30,000 bases of DNA from Glandiceps talaboti (GCF_964340395.1 NC_135569.1:14478519-14508518), one strand, 5' to 3'. Counted from the stretch's first letter, positions 1 through 9,950 are shown. The notes: generated from the letters alone by a model not told the origin. Numbers and translations are program-made.

Positions 1-268
1 TGTAATATCCTATGAGTGAAACACCAAGCCTACATCATTTCAGCTGTAATATCCCATGAGTGAAACACCAAGCCTACATCATTTTAGCTGTAATATCCCA
101 TGAGTGAAACACTAAGCCTACATCATTTTAGCTGTAATATCCCATGAGTGAAACACCAAGCAAACATCATTTTAGCTGTCATGTCCCATGAGTGAAACAC
201 CAAGCCTACATCATTTTAGCTGTAAATGTCCTATGAGTGAAACACCAAGCCTACATCATTTTAGCTGT
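1..268. repeat. 44-bp minisatellite in a PEX14 intron
   Basis: Six head-to-tail copies of a 44-bp unit (one of 45) begin at about 1, 45, 89, 133, 177 and 221. The core reads roughly TGTAATATCCCATGAGTGAA followed by ACACCAAGCCTACATCATTT. Copies differ by only a few bases, so the array is young or homogenised. It starts at the window edge and probably continues to the left. It lies in the PEX14 intron downstream of the 378-643 exon. Confidence 0.95.
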
Positions 269-377
269 AATTAAAAATCAACAATAAATACCCATTCCAG
301 ATCTTTAAATTGAATGATACTTTAATTATGTTATCACTGACCCAAAGCTTAAAAATGAGTGCACATAATTGCCATAC

Positions 378-643
378 CTTGAAAAACTTCACAATTCCAT
401 AGGTTACACCGCTAACAATAACTGCTACAGCAATGTAGTCTCTCCATCTTTCCCATGCAGATTTAGGTGGCAGTGGTCGTATTGGTGGTGCCATAGCCAT
501 TGGCATGGCTGGTACCATGGCACCAGGATGTGGTGGTTGTGCCATTGACGGTACTGCAGGTTGTGGTGGTGCTGGTGGATTGGTTTCATCTGATGCTGTA
601 CCAGAACGATCTATTGCAATCTGAATTTCTTCCGGTGTTAAAC
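378..643 (-). CDS. PEX14: PEX14 coding exon 4
   Basis: The acceptor TTTCAG precedes GTTTAACACC, and the donor AAG|GTATGG follows. The 266-base exon completes the Gly codon begun in exon 3 and ends in phase 0. It encodes the end of the PEX5-binding domain, the proline-rich linker and the transmembrane segment. Confidence 0.93.
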
Positions 644-2852
644 CTGAAATTGCCATTGGAAATATTAGAATACATAATTTTTTTTATTTTTATATATTTT
701 TTTTAAATTTAACAAAAAAAAGATTATTTTTTTTATTTATTTTTTTTTTTTATTTATTTATTTATTTAATTATTATTATTTATTTTATTTTTTTTGGGGG
801 GGGGGGTTGCTGTAGGTTTTTTTTTACCTTGAGTGAAATTAATTCAAAACCATAATTACAGTACACTAGACCAAGTATAACATCTGTCTGTAATAACTGA
901 CCTTTATTTTGAAGAAAGTTCTTCCTCTGAACAAAAGGACTCTGTCTTACTTTGGGATTTTGTAAAAACTTCACTGCAGTATCAATCTAAAACAAAAATG
1001 ATATGATATAAAATTACATTTTTAAGTATAAAAGTAACATAACATGACAGAACCCCATGCAGCGCGAGCGCAAGTGTGATGTACTCTGGGTATTTGCATG
1101 AGTGTAGTTAGTCTTGCTGACTGGACTTTTCCTTTAAGTTGATAGCAGTAATTAATACAATTGTACCAAAGGCAGAAAGAAGTCTGACTGGACTTTTCCT
1201 TTAAGTTGATAGCAGTAATTAATACAATTGTACCAAAGGCAGAAAGAAGTCTGACTGGACTTTTCCTTTAAGTTGATATGCAAGTGTACTAAAGGCAGAA
1301 ATAAGTCTGACTGAACTTTTCCTTTAAATTAATAGCAGTAATCAATACAAGTGTACTAAAGGTAGAAATAAGTGTGGCTGGACTTTTTAAGACAAGACAT
1401 GTTTGTATTTATGTAGACATATTAAACCCTACCACCATCCCCTCCCCCACTCCTACTACCTAAGAAATAAGTTAAGAAACTTGTTCATGCCTGTGTTAAT
1501 GTCATTTATGATGTCAACTCTTACCATATTTTCCCTTGGTGGACTAGTAGTCATGGTGGGAGCATTCGCAGTTCCTATTGTTGCTGGCACAGGCTACAGA
1601 TGGAAAAAAAATATCAGTCAATCACTCTGTCTACAGCTGTTGATTAGAAACACAAGGCAAAAAAACACTAAATTTGTGTGTGATCATAGATAAATTGAAC
1701 AAAACCAGCCAGGTGATATGTATATCAAGATACAACTGAGGGAACCAAGCGATAGACACAAATTAAAACTTGTCATTCAATATGGATTACATAAGTGGGT
1801 TCCTCTGTTGTGGGTAGTGTAGAGATTGGAAATCCCAAAAAACATACAAAATGTACACTGCAAGATTGTGGAAATATTAAAACTGCCACTATACTGTGAG
1901 TAAAATTAAACCAATGCCTGGGTGCCCAATCAATAGCTTATATCAACATGTCATTACAACAGTTTTAGTTTGTGTTTATCATAGTTAGTTAAAAAGCTCT
2001 TTTGCCATTGTCATCACACACACATACGCACACACACACACACACACACAAACACAAACACACAAATATAGATGAAATGTGCACATGTGCTACATAAATA
2101 ATGACTGAACAGTAGAGAGAGGTTGAGATGACAAGTTCTGTTGACTTTTAGTGAAGACTTAGTATAGTCATGGTCATCACAGGCTGTAGGATAGGAGTGT
2201 GTCACCTTTCACCAGAAAGGGTGAGGGCGCCCTGTCACGGCATGACTTACACTAAATACATCTACTAAGCGCATTAGAGTTTGTTCTCACCGCACTTGCA
2301 CTGGCGCTGTCTCAAAAAGTGGTATCAGTGAGGAGTTAAGAATTGCATGCTTATTATAAGTTATCATACAGTTAATAGCAAGTAGAGGGAAACAAGTGAG
2401 TCACACACTTAGAGTAATTAAAACATGTCATGAACATTCTACCATGTCTAGCTGCACCAACACAGTTCAACATGCCCAGACATGTAGGTGCAAACTCCCA
2501 ATACATTGTTATAAAGTATCCATTCATTAAATCTATTTTAAAAGCTTTTTATCTCAGACTATCCTAGCCTACCTGAATATTGGGAAGACTAGTGCTACAA
2601 CTCTATTTGCTATCCTAACCTGACATTTTCATTTTGAATTTTGTTGTCCTTCCTCATCTACGCTGATAGCTGTGTCACTAAGGTTTAGAAGCCACACCCC
2701 GCCACACACATAATGTGTGCGAAAGATGTGTGTTCAGTTGAATACAATTTACATAATTAGAGGTCATGTTTCCATGATGACACGTAATTATGGATTCGTT
2801 ATTTGACCTGACTGCATGATTTATGTCTAAATATACATTAATAGGATGATTA

Positions 2853-2895
<43 letters not shown>

Positions 2896-4491
2896 ACTTT
2901 CAAAGCCTGTATATTTTGTTTTCACTCGAAATCTGGGGAATAAATTTTAATTCAATTCAATATAAAATATCTGTAACATTGAGTTTTAAAATAATACAAA
3001 ACAAAATATTTCAAAATTCCAGATGCTTAAATAAAGCAGAAAGGTCTATTGCAATATGTTTCAAATTTGAAAAATATAAAAAACCATGGGTTCTGTCGGT
3101 ACCACAATGTTTTTAGTTTTGCTAAATGTTTATGTCATGTGTCAAACCATGGAAGTATCACCCACAGGATGTGATAGTTCAGTGGTTAAAACATATTGTG
3201 GACATGAATGTTCCATTTCTCTTAACCCTGTCAAGGTAAAAACAACACATTTATTGCCATAACCACACCTGGGGGGGGGGGGGGGGGATACTCCCCTTAT
3301 TTGAGATTACGTATGTTATGTTATTTTTCTCTCTTCATTATGAATAGGTCTGATGTCTAGATTTGGAAAAGGATACATACAATAAAGAATTATTATTATT
3401 ATTATTATATGTGTCACCCTTTGGGGTGTGTTTGCTAAATTCTAGCCCTTTGGTCTAAAATGGGGTCTGTTTTTTTTTCGAGCTGAAGAATCTAAAACGG
3501 GGTCCACTTTGCATTATTCTTTATTCTGCTTAGTCTAAAATGTGGTCCATTGTCCTTTACCAAATCATAACTACTATTAATTGCCCCAAAATGTTGCCTA
3601 CTAAGGAAAATGTAGTCAGGTCTAAACTTTGACCTTTTAAAAAACCTGCAATGGTCGAAAATGGGGCATTGATTTTTGGTCAAAGTGGGTCCAAAATGCA
3701 ATGGGGCCTGGGGTTTCCAGCACTGGCCATACATCCCTACCAGAGCAGAGCTGGCCACTGGTACCACCTCACCCCACCCCAACCCACCGGGAACCACACC
3801 AAATAACAACCCTAAACCCAAGTTAGTAATTCCATTTATATTCTGAATAAAATAATGACAAAATGTGGTGAAATTTAAAACGGGGGGGGGGGGGTACAAA
3901 AGGAGCTCTCACCAAATTACACCTCAATAACAGATTAGCTGCTCACAGCTCAGATTCAAATATGTATTTGTTTACATTGCGGAGTATATGGGAACGATAG
4001 TTGGAATCAAGGCCCTGGATATATTTAGCAGGTATGGCTTTACAGTAGATGTGAACTTTGCTCTAACTTCATGGTCAACAAACTTTTGACGGATTATCAA
4101 TGTCATGGTAGAAATTAATAGATTATGGTCGCTCATGCTCCAAAAAGTATTTAGCTTTGAGACACTGACACGATTTGATTTGAAAATCTTAGCTCGAATG
4201 AATTAAAACTTCCCCACTACACTGGAAAAAATCCATTACTCTTGTTGCGAGTGTGTTGCTCTTTGGACCATGGACTGCACTATCAAAAATGTAAACAAAT
4301 TCGATGTTCGTTTCTTGACCTCTCTTACATTCTTACAATGATTTTGCATTTTTTTGTATTCTCGCCATAAACTGCTAAATACGTCATTCCTGAGTTCTAC
4401 AGCATTAGCTAAGATCGAAAAAAAGCGTATGAATATACCAGTTTCCTACCTGCGTCACTACACTCGTCTCTCCTTCTGGATTCGACGCCAT
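378..4491 (-). CDS. PEX14: PEX14 peroxisomal import docking protein, N-terminal 154 residues (four exons, continues off the left edge)
   Basis: PEX14 sits in the peroxisomal membrane and, with PEX13, docks the cargo-loaded receptor PEX5. Joining exons 4491-4450, 1593-1525, 986-902 and 643-378 gives 462 bases, exactly 154 codons, with GT-AG borders throughout. Residues 38-85 form the PEX5/PEX19-binding domain, including IDTAVKFLQNPKVRQSPF, a second NFLQN and LTPEEIQIAIDRSGTASDE. The phenylalanines at 44 and 61 match those that bind the WxxxF motifs of PEX5 in the human protein. A Pro/Ala/Met-rich linker (about 86-127) leads to WERWRDY and a hydrophobic segment at about 135-153, as in the family. 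The coiled coil and acidic tail must lie to the left of the window. The start ATG at 4491 is the only one that joins in phase to the next exon. The gene is divergent from DFFA. Identification is firm; exon 2 is the least conserved part. Confidence 0.93.
664..830. repeat. T-rich low-complexity tract in PEX14 intron 3
   Basis: Runs of T, (ATTT)n and a 12-base G run separate exons 3 and 4 of PEX14. On the coding (minus) strand this is an A-rich stretch close to the exon 4 acceptor. No coding signal is seen. Confidence 0.85.
902..986 (-). CDS. PEX14: PEX14 coding exon 3
   Basis: The acceptor TTTTAG precedes ATTGATACTGC, and the donor AAAG|GTCAGT follows. The exon is 85 bases, in phase 0 at its start and phase 1 at its end. 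It encodes the core of the PEX5-binding helix bundle (VKFLQNPKVRQSPF). The human gene, as I recall it, has exon borders at the same two places, before IATAVKF and within KKG|LTDEE. Confidence 0.93.
1117..1390. repeat. 67-bp minisatellite in PEX14 intron 2
   Basis: Units start at about 1117, 1184, 1251, 1307 and 1374, each beginning close to CTGACTGGACTTTTCCTTTA. The period is 67, with one copy shortened by 11 bases. The first two copies are almost identical; later ones are more diverged. Confidence 0.93.
1525..1593 (-). CDS. PEX14: PEX14 coding exon 2
   Basis: A strong polypyrimidine tract and CTGTAG precede CCTGTGCCAGC, and the donor ATG|GTAAGAG follows. The 69 bases are 23 open codons in phase 0 at both ends and finish with PPRENM. 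This sits directly before IDTAVKF, where the human protein has PREPL before IATAVKF. The Pro/Thr-rich first half is poorly conserved in the family. Confidence 0.85.
1594..4449 (-). other. PEX14 intron 1, with microsatellites and repeats
   Basis: This 2.86-kb intron holds a CA array (about 2016-2068), a TTG array (about 2861-2895), a G run (about 3270-3287), an ATT array (about 3390-3407) and a second G run (about 3882-3893). The open frame at 3492-3899 lies in repeat sequence and resembles no protein. No exon was recognised. Confidence 0.7.
3410..3760. repeat. Degenerate interspersed repeat built on a TCTAAAATGGGGTC-like word
   Basis: The words GTCTAAAATGGGGTC, TCTAAAACGGGGTCC, GTCTAAAATGTGGTCC, GTCGAAAATGGGGC and GTCCAAAATGCAATGGGG recur at irregular spacing. 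It looks like an old repeat family, internally repetitive, flanked by long G runs. Similar GGGTC/TTTTAGA wording appears at about 25,900-25,985. Confidence 0.55.
4450..4491 (-). CDS. PEX14: PEX14 coding exon 1 (start codon exon)
   Basis: ATGGCGTCGAATCC opens 14 codons (MASNPEGETSVVTQ), ending in phase 0 at CAG|GTAGGAA. The MAS start resembles the human protein. The start sits in AATAATGGCGTCG, which resembles a YY1 site. It joins in frame to exon 2. Confidence 0.85.
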
Positions 4492-4680
4492 TATTGATTC
4501 ACGGGGAAGCCCTTTCTGCTCACGTGATATATAGTTTGAGTCGGTTCATGTAATTGGACCAGAGTAATCTAGATCATTTGCCCAAACCAATCAGAAATGC
4601 CTTTGAATAGCTTTACGTATTTGACCATTTGACAGACGAGCATCGCTCTTCCGGTATCACTGCGTTGCTATCTCCGTATC
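4492..4680. promoter_or_regulatory. Bidirectional PEX14/DFFA promoter
   Basis: The interval between the PEX14 start codon and the DFFA first-exon donor (4743) is only about 250 bp. It contains CACGTG at 4521-4526 (E-box), AACCAATCAG with CCAAT at 4587-4591 (NF-Y type) and CTTCCGGT at 4648-4655 (ETS/GABP type). The YY1-like AATAATGGCG overlaps the PEX14 start. No convincing TATA box is placed for either gene. These motif classes are typical of divergent housekeeping promoters. Transcription starts are inferred, not seen. Confidence 0.65.
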
Positions 4681-4743
4681 ATGTGTATCGGCTTTCCCGC
4701 ACCGACGAATTTTCGCTGCTATTAGTACAACTTAGTAAAAGTG
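4600..4743 (+). other. DFFA: DFFA non-coding first exon (5' UTR), approximate start
   Basis: A good donor (AAAGTG|GTAAGTTT) ends at 4743. The reading frame that would join exon 2 has a stop at 4723-4725 and no ATG after it, so this exon would be untranslated. The left end is a guess. Confidence 0.5.
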
Positions 4744-5284
4744 GTAAGTTTAGTGAATTTACAAGAGGATACATTTTAAAGAAAAGTAAATCGTTTGGGA
4801 ATGGGAGGGCGACTGTAGTGGAAGCTTGCATCTCAACCTTAGTGCACTCCTGTTTGGCTTCGATTTGCCAGACGGTCCCACAGATCTCATGCGTTTCGCT
4901 CAACGGGACGACTTACTTCGTATGTTTCCAGGCGGAGTATAAAGTCGGGACTTGATGCTAACAGTGTAGAATTATAACTTGTATCATTCTCTTTCATGAT
5001 CAGAATAGCGTCGCGTATACCGTCTGAAAGCAGGACTAATTTGTCTCCTGGTACCAAACTGTCACACCACAGCACAGCACAGCATGGGAGTCACATCATG
5101 GATATCTATTCACAGTGCAGTCACATAAAATTAATATTCTATTCCAGGATGATAGCATACTAGTCTAGGATGATCATAATACAATTGCTCCGTGATTGCT
5201 CAGGAATATACCGTATGTACTAGTCAGGCAATTAGTACAAATTAGTCTAAATGAGAACTTAGGTGAAGATTATGAAATCACAAA

Positions 5285-5365
<81 letters not shown>

Positions 5366-5373
5366 TCTCATGG

Positions 5374-5405
<32 letters not shown>

Positions 5406-5598
5406 TATATATTTATGACAAAAGTCAGGCAGTCCAAATAGGTGATGAACATCTATAAGCTTGGATCCCAAAAAGTACAACTAAAATATCTTTAGATTTC
5501 CAATATTAGGGAGTGACAGATGCATCGCTGATTTGAAATAAATGATAAGGTTGGATATATAATGTTTTCCAAACATTTACATGTATTTCATTATGCAG
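4744..5598 (+). other. DFFA intron 1 with a TA microsatellite
   Basis: The intron runs from GTAAGTTT to TTATGCAG. It carries an almost pure (TA)n array at about 5292-5363 and a second, interrupted one at about 5375-5415. No other gene is seen. Confidence 0.6.
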
Positions 5599-5905
5599 GG
5601 AACAGCAATTTTGTGTGCTGTTGTAAAACTCAACATCACCATGACAACTGATGGCAAGCCGTGTAAAGTGTGGGATTCAGCAAGAGATATAAGAAAATCA
5701 CTAATTGCAAGAAATCTTAAAGATTTATTGCATAAAGGAAAAACGAAGCTGTTGTTTTCTGAGACAGAGGAAGTGACTCTTGTCCTAGAGGATGATGGGA
5801 CTGAAGTAGATGAAGAGGATTACTTTCAGTTGTTGCCTAGCAACACAATATTCCTCTTACTTGGTAGAAATGAAAAATGGAAACCAGCATGTCCTTCAAG
5901 CACTA
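5599..5905 (+). CDS. DFFA: DFFA exon 2 (first coding exon; CDS from 5641)
   Basis: The acceptor TTATGCAG ends at 5598 and the donor ACTA|GTAAGTTC begins at 5906. Bases 5599-5640 are leader and stay in frame without an ATG. The exon carries the whole CIDE-N domain and ends in phase 1. Confidence 0.85.
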
Positions 5906-8303
5906 GTAAGTTCAATTATTTTCTGTGGAGCTGGATCTGGATCTTGATCATGATAAAGAATTGGCACCTCCTCCTTACAAGTATCACACCAATGGGTGTC
6001 AAGGCCCTTAAGGGTTAAGATATAAATACTACTGATTTAAGTGATCTATAAGTCTTGTCTTGAATGAATATGTCGAAGGCGATTTGATGACAGAAGAGAG
6101 TAGTGCATTCCAGTCAACGATTGTTCGGGTGAAAAATGGGTTCTCAAAAATTTCAGTTTTTGAATCAAGGTGTTTATATCTGGCTGGATGGAATGGTGTA
6201 CTCTTAGTTAGTGAACTATAAGTTGTTAGCTGCAGTGACACACAGTTCACCTTTTCTGATTTTCTATAGCTTCATAAGTCTAGCAGCTTTTCTACGGATT
6301 TTATATTTATGATATATAATGTAATAGGCCACTTTGGATTTTCAAGCATAGTTGTTACACTGCTATGTCGATTGTAGTCACTGCAAACGAATCTGGCTGC
6401 AGATCTTTCATCCATTTCAGTTAGTCAGGATTCACATTGGGATCAAGATAAACGTTTGGGATAAATGACCATTGGACTCTCTGGTGCAGGCATATGTAAC
6501 AACAACATAGAATATGTGGAAACGGATTTGTATGCTTTCTACTCTCAAAGACCTAAAATTGAAGGCATGGTTCTGAGATTTATCCTGGTTTTATCCCGTT
6601 ATCCCAAATTGGGATATTTATCTCATTCATGAGATATTCCAAATTGTCAGTGATAGCTCTATTGACTGGCAATGACCACTAAGAAAATATTCATTTTCTG
6701 TTTTAGGTGGGTGATTTGATTCTTTAATAACTGTTCTATTAGAATATCAATATAGTTATTAGGTATTTGTATTATTAAATAGTCATTGGTGAAGGACAAA
6801 GGGTTCCAATTACTTTTGCCTGTTCAGGTTGACACGCTTTGTCAAACTACACTTGCTGGCTTTACCACAAGGCTTTACCAAAATCAGAAGATAAGGGGTA
6901 ACATCATGAACAGGGATGACATCATTTCTACTATCCTGCCATTGTGACTACACTGCCGAGCAGTAATGCCAGCAAACAAACAGTTTGACAAAGTTTATCG
7001 ACCTGAAGAGATAAAAATATAACTTGTAAGTAATTACTAATTAGATGCCTTAGTTATATGTATCAAGAACTCTGTTACTATGTTTTACCCCCCTGATGAC
7101 CATATTTAAGCATAAATACACTTAGTTTTTATATTTTCTTTTTGTTGAGTTATTTGAATCTTTTCATCATTTATATCTAGAAGTACACAATCAGTCATTG
7201 GATGAAGTTGATTTCAAGAGATCATCGTCATCACAGGTTGTAAAAACAACAGAAGTTGATGGCAACAATGTGGACCCAAGACTTGTAGATGTTGCCACAA
7301 GAATACAATATGATATTGCTGCTTTGATAACACTATCCAATCTTGAACTTCAGGTTTGTAGTATTGATTATTTACTCTGCTTAGGCCAGGAAATATTACT
7401 CTGGTAATTGAGCCTCCAGTTTACTAAGATACACACAAACTAAAACTATTGTTGCAACATGAATACAACCGTGATAGACTATTGAATGGACGTTGGTTTA
7501 ATTATAGACCCTACATGAATTATAGTCTCAGTACGGAGGCAAGGAGACAAATAATATTCCAGCCATTAATGGTGTGATTGGCACTAACGATTCCCAAGAG
7601 GATCTCTGTTTCAGAAAGAGTAACATTACACTTGTTGAAAATATGAGGACCGTATTCGGATTTTACACTACATTATCTTCATAATACATCTAGTAAATCT
7701 CGGCGTTAAATGTGGTTCAACCCCATGGTGGGCGAAGCACAAACAGTGCATATTAGTAGTAATCCATCACAAATTGACAGGTTGTCGTCATTGCTCATTA
7801 ATATTCATTGTTACAGCTGTTTTGACTGATATGATGTCCAACTGAAATCTACATGCTCCACCCCAATCTTTAACCTAAAATCATGTGGGGATGTGACAAT
7901 GTCATCATGTTTATATGAACACTGTAGGGGGGGGGGAGCACTGTGCTCCAGTAACAAGATTGGCTAGACTTAGAATGAAAATAATGTAGTGTAAAATCGG
8001 AATACGGTTGCCAGAAACTAGAATAACGTTGTACTGCTATAATTTAAATGAGTAAAAAATAAATTCAGCTTGTTGCACTTTACACTGATGAGTCTGTATG
8101 GTCTTTTTCAGTTGGTTGTAGCATGTGATACATATACATTGGCAAGCTTGGTAGAAAACACAGAGGAGTTTGCCAGTGCCTTACAGAATGCATGTCAACG
8201 TTACCTAGATGACAGAGAATCAGCAACTGAGGCTGTTGAACTCTTAAAACTTTATCACCGTGCAAGGAAGAGTAAAGGACAAGGTGACAACATGCAAACC
8301 TAG
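5641..8303 (+). CDS. DFFA: DFFA/ICAD, inhibitor and chaperone of caspase-activated DNase (short form, three coding exons)
   Basis: ICAD binds the nuclease CAD (DFFB) through a CIDE-N domain and is cut by caspase-3 in apoptosis. Exons 5641-5905, 7181-7353 and 8112-8303 join to 630 bases, 209 residues plus stop. Residues 6-82 are the CIDE-N domain: KPCKVWDSARDIRKSLIARN, an acidic LEDDGTEVDEEDYF patch, and LPSNTIFLLLGRNEKW, close to human LPSNTKFVALASNEKW. A perfect caspase-3 site, DEVD (96-99), lies where human has DETD; TEVD at 112-115, followed by Gly, may be another. Residues from about 122 form the helical middle domain (human LKEDLSSIILLSEEDLQ; LLQLYLQAL matches LLKLYHRA). The protein stops there, without the C-terminal domain of the 331-residue human long form, much like ICAD-S. 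The start at 5641 is the first in-frame ATG of exon 2 and has a good CACCATGA context. Head-to-head position with PEX14 supports the name. Confidence 0.88.
6020..6455 (-). mobile_element. Degraded LINE reverse transcriptase C-terminal fragment
   Basis: On the minus strand, RSAARFVCSDYNRHSSVTTM (about 6405-6345) is the region after the RT domain seen in many CR1/L2/RTE-type LINEs (RAARFV..DYSRTSSVT). Further on, ENPFFTRTIVDWNALLSSVI and SFKTRLIDHLNQ (about 6150-6030) match the usual end (FFPRTI..WNSLP..., SFK..L). Frameshifts and stops separate the parts, so it is dead. It lies antisense in DFFA intron 2. Confidence 0.8.
6823..7007. mobile_element. Foldback / MITE-like element with about 38-bp inverted ends
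   Basis: The left end, TTCAGGTTGACACGCTTTGT then CAAACTACACTTGCTGGC (to 6860), is matched in reverse by GCCAGCAAACAAACAGTTTG then ACAAAGTTTATCGACCTGAA (6968-7007). The span is 185 bp without coding capacity. No clear target duplication is seen. Confidence 0.75.
7181..7353 (+). CDS. DFFA: DFFA exon 3 (caspase-site linker and start of the middle domain)
   Basis: The exon begins after ATATCTAG, completes a Lys codon with the last A of exon 2, and ends CTTCAG|GTTTGT in phase 0. It encodes SLDEVDFKRSS, TTEVDGNN and VATRIQYDIAALITLSNLEL. Confidence 0.87.
7354..8111 (+). other. DFFA intron 3, mostly a foldback element
   Basis: The intron runs from GTTTGTAG to CTTTTTCAG. About half of it is the foldback element at 7648-8008. 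Confidence 0.8.
7648..8008. mobile_element. Foldback / MITE-like element in DFFA intron 3
   Basis: GACCGTATTCGGATTTTACA then CTACATTATCTTCAT at the left is matched in reverse by GAATGAAAATAATGTAGTGT then AAAATCGGAATACGG at the right (7973-8007). The interior has a 10-base G run at about 7926 and no coding capacity. Confidence 0.7.
8112..8303 (+). CDS. DFFA: DFFA exon 4 (middle domain and stop)
   Basis: The acceptor TTTTTCAG is followed by TTGGTTGTAGC; the frame joins LNLELQ-type sequence to LVVACDTYTLASL and ends in TAG at 8301-8303. Near the end CAAG|GTGACAAC could serve as an alternative donor leading to a C-terminal exon. None was recognised downstream. Confidence 0.85.
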   Translation: MVVACDTYTLASLVENTEEFASALQNACQRYLDDRESATEAVELLKLYHRARKSKGQGDNMQT

Positions 8304-8674
8304 CTATTTTGTGACTTCTGATACAGTCGGTCTGTGTCCAATCACCTTGTCATCCTAAATTAAACTCGGACCAATTTCCATGTTAGTCCGGAATCCATGT
8401 GGATGAGGGTATTTGAATTCATTATTTTCCCAACATGATAGGGAAATCAAAATAGCCGATCGCCAATATCCTGGATACTAGGCTATTTCCATGTCAGTAT
8501 AAAAGTCTTCCAAAGATCATCTTACTGTGCACTTAAGTGTTCTAACAATGCCAAAGGACAATTGTAATGTCATAGAAGGTATGCACCAACATTAACATTA
8601 TACAAGCATAGTTTAATCAAGGTTTTATGTAAGTATTTTCATTTGAGTAAAAGTTTAATCGAGACTTGGCTACG

Positions 8675-8980
8675 TAAATAGGTAAAATCTACTTGAGATT
8701 CCTAATCATTTTACCAGGGTTCCCTACTAGTATTTTTGTTAAGGGTGGTAAAGTAAAATCTACCTGAGTTCCCTAGTCATTTTACCATTGTTTCCAATCA
8801 GTGTTTTTGTTAAGGGCAGTAAGTAGGTAAAATCTACCTGAGTTCCCTTGTCATTTTACCAGAGTTCCTAACCTGTGTTTTTGTTAAGGATGGTAAGTAG
8901 GTAAAATCTACCCGAGTTCCCCAGACATTTTACCAGGGTTCCCTATCAGTGTTTTTGTTAGGATAGTACGTAGGTGAGAT
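8675..8980. repeat. 74-bp minisatellite downstream of the DFFA stop
   Basis: GGTAAAATCTAC recurs at about 8682, 8753, 8827 and 8901, with GAGTTCCC, CATTTTACCA and GTGTTTTTGTTAAGG in each unit. Four diverged copies of about 71-74 bp are seen. Confidence 0.9.
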
Positions 8981-9526
8981 TGCCCCACCTCCCCACTTGG
9001 GTTCTTCAATATAACACTTGCACTACAGTGTATGAAATCAATAGAAATTTTACCAGATTTTCATCCTTGGTTACTAGGGTTCAGAAACCATAGTTAAAAT
9101 GCTGCAAAATATTAAGACTGATGCTTATACAAGGATTCATAACTTTAGTTTTGTTGATGTCCCAATGGCTTTTCTCAGGAGGTTTCTTGTGGAATACATG
9201 GAATACATGTATGTTACTCATGTACAATCACCTACAATCGGATATATATAGAGTAAATAGTAATTAAGTGTACAAACAAATTTGAAACATTTATGAGTTA
9301 CTGCCACTAATTACATTGTATGTCTTTCCATGAAACTTGTCTCAGTCTTGCATACCACAAGCAAGCAAATGCGCTGGTGTTTTTTCACGGGTTGTACCAT
9401 GCAAAGCAAGTAAAATTCAACCCATAAATGATATGAACAGGTATGTCATAAATCTCACTTGACAGCTATAGGTAATTATAATTGTAATGCTATCATCCTT
9501 TGTAATTGGTCAATTGTATTAGCTCA

Positions 9527-9950
9527 AAACACTGCTGTGGGACGATTGCACAATGTCACACAAGCTCAATAAACGAACTTCGTTCATTGTGGGGGGGGGG
9601 GGGGGCTCTGGCATCAATGCAATTGCTGAACTTCATTTTCGCACTTCCAACCAATGTTTTCAAAACTATCAGGCCTTCCTTGTTACAAGTTTCTGTATGT
9701 ACTTGCTGTGGGTTTCTGGTTAGTGTTTTAATGTGTATACCATCTTTTATATTGTATCAATTGTAGTTGTTTGACTGCTACAATTTTCACCATGGTTATT
9801 TACCATATTTATACATGTCGATGTCATACTTGTGAATGTTCATTTAGTCGGAGGGGATGGGGTTTTGGCTTAAACAAATGAATTTGAAGTTCGTTTATTG
9901 AGCTTGTGTGACACTGTGCGATCGTCCCTTACACACTGACTGATACAGTG
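9527..9950. mobile_element. Foldback / MITE-like element, about 420 bp
   Basis: GGGACGATTGCACAATGTCA then CACAAGCTCAATAAACGAAC (9538-9580) is matched in reverse by GTTCGTTTATTGAGCTTGTG then TGACACTGTGCGATCGTCCC (9889-9929). A 16-base G run lies just inside the left arm. There is no coding capacity. Confidence 0.8.

Larger units (their letters stand above)
5906..7180 (+). other. DFFA intron 2, carrying two mobile-element remnants
   Basis: The intron runs from GTAAGTTC to ATATCTAG. It holds a minus-strand LINE remnant (about 6020-6455) and a foldback element (about 6823-7007). The rest shows no coding signal. Confidence 0.75.

Noticed and set aside
1-268. CRISPR-like array of regular repeats
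   Set aside because: The repeats are directly adjacent with no unique spacers, and the genome is animal; it is a minisatellite.
3492-3899. Minus-strand open frame of 135 codons in PEX14 intron 1
   Set aside because: It lies in a degenerate repeat and begins in a poly(G) run; no family is recognised and no splice sites join it to PEX14.
4629-4955. Open frame of 108 codons starting with TTG near the shared promoter
   Set aside because: It has no ATG start, and its frame does not join DFFA exon 2. A strong donor at 4744 suggests that this is a non-coding first exon plus intron.
5196-5441. Open frame rich in Tyr-Ile
   Set aside because: It is the (TA)n array in DFFA intron 1.
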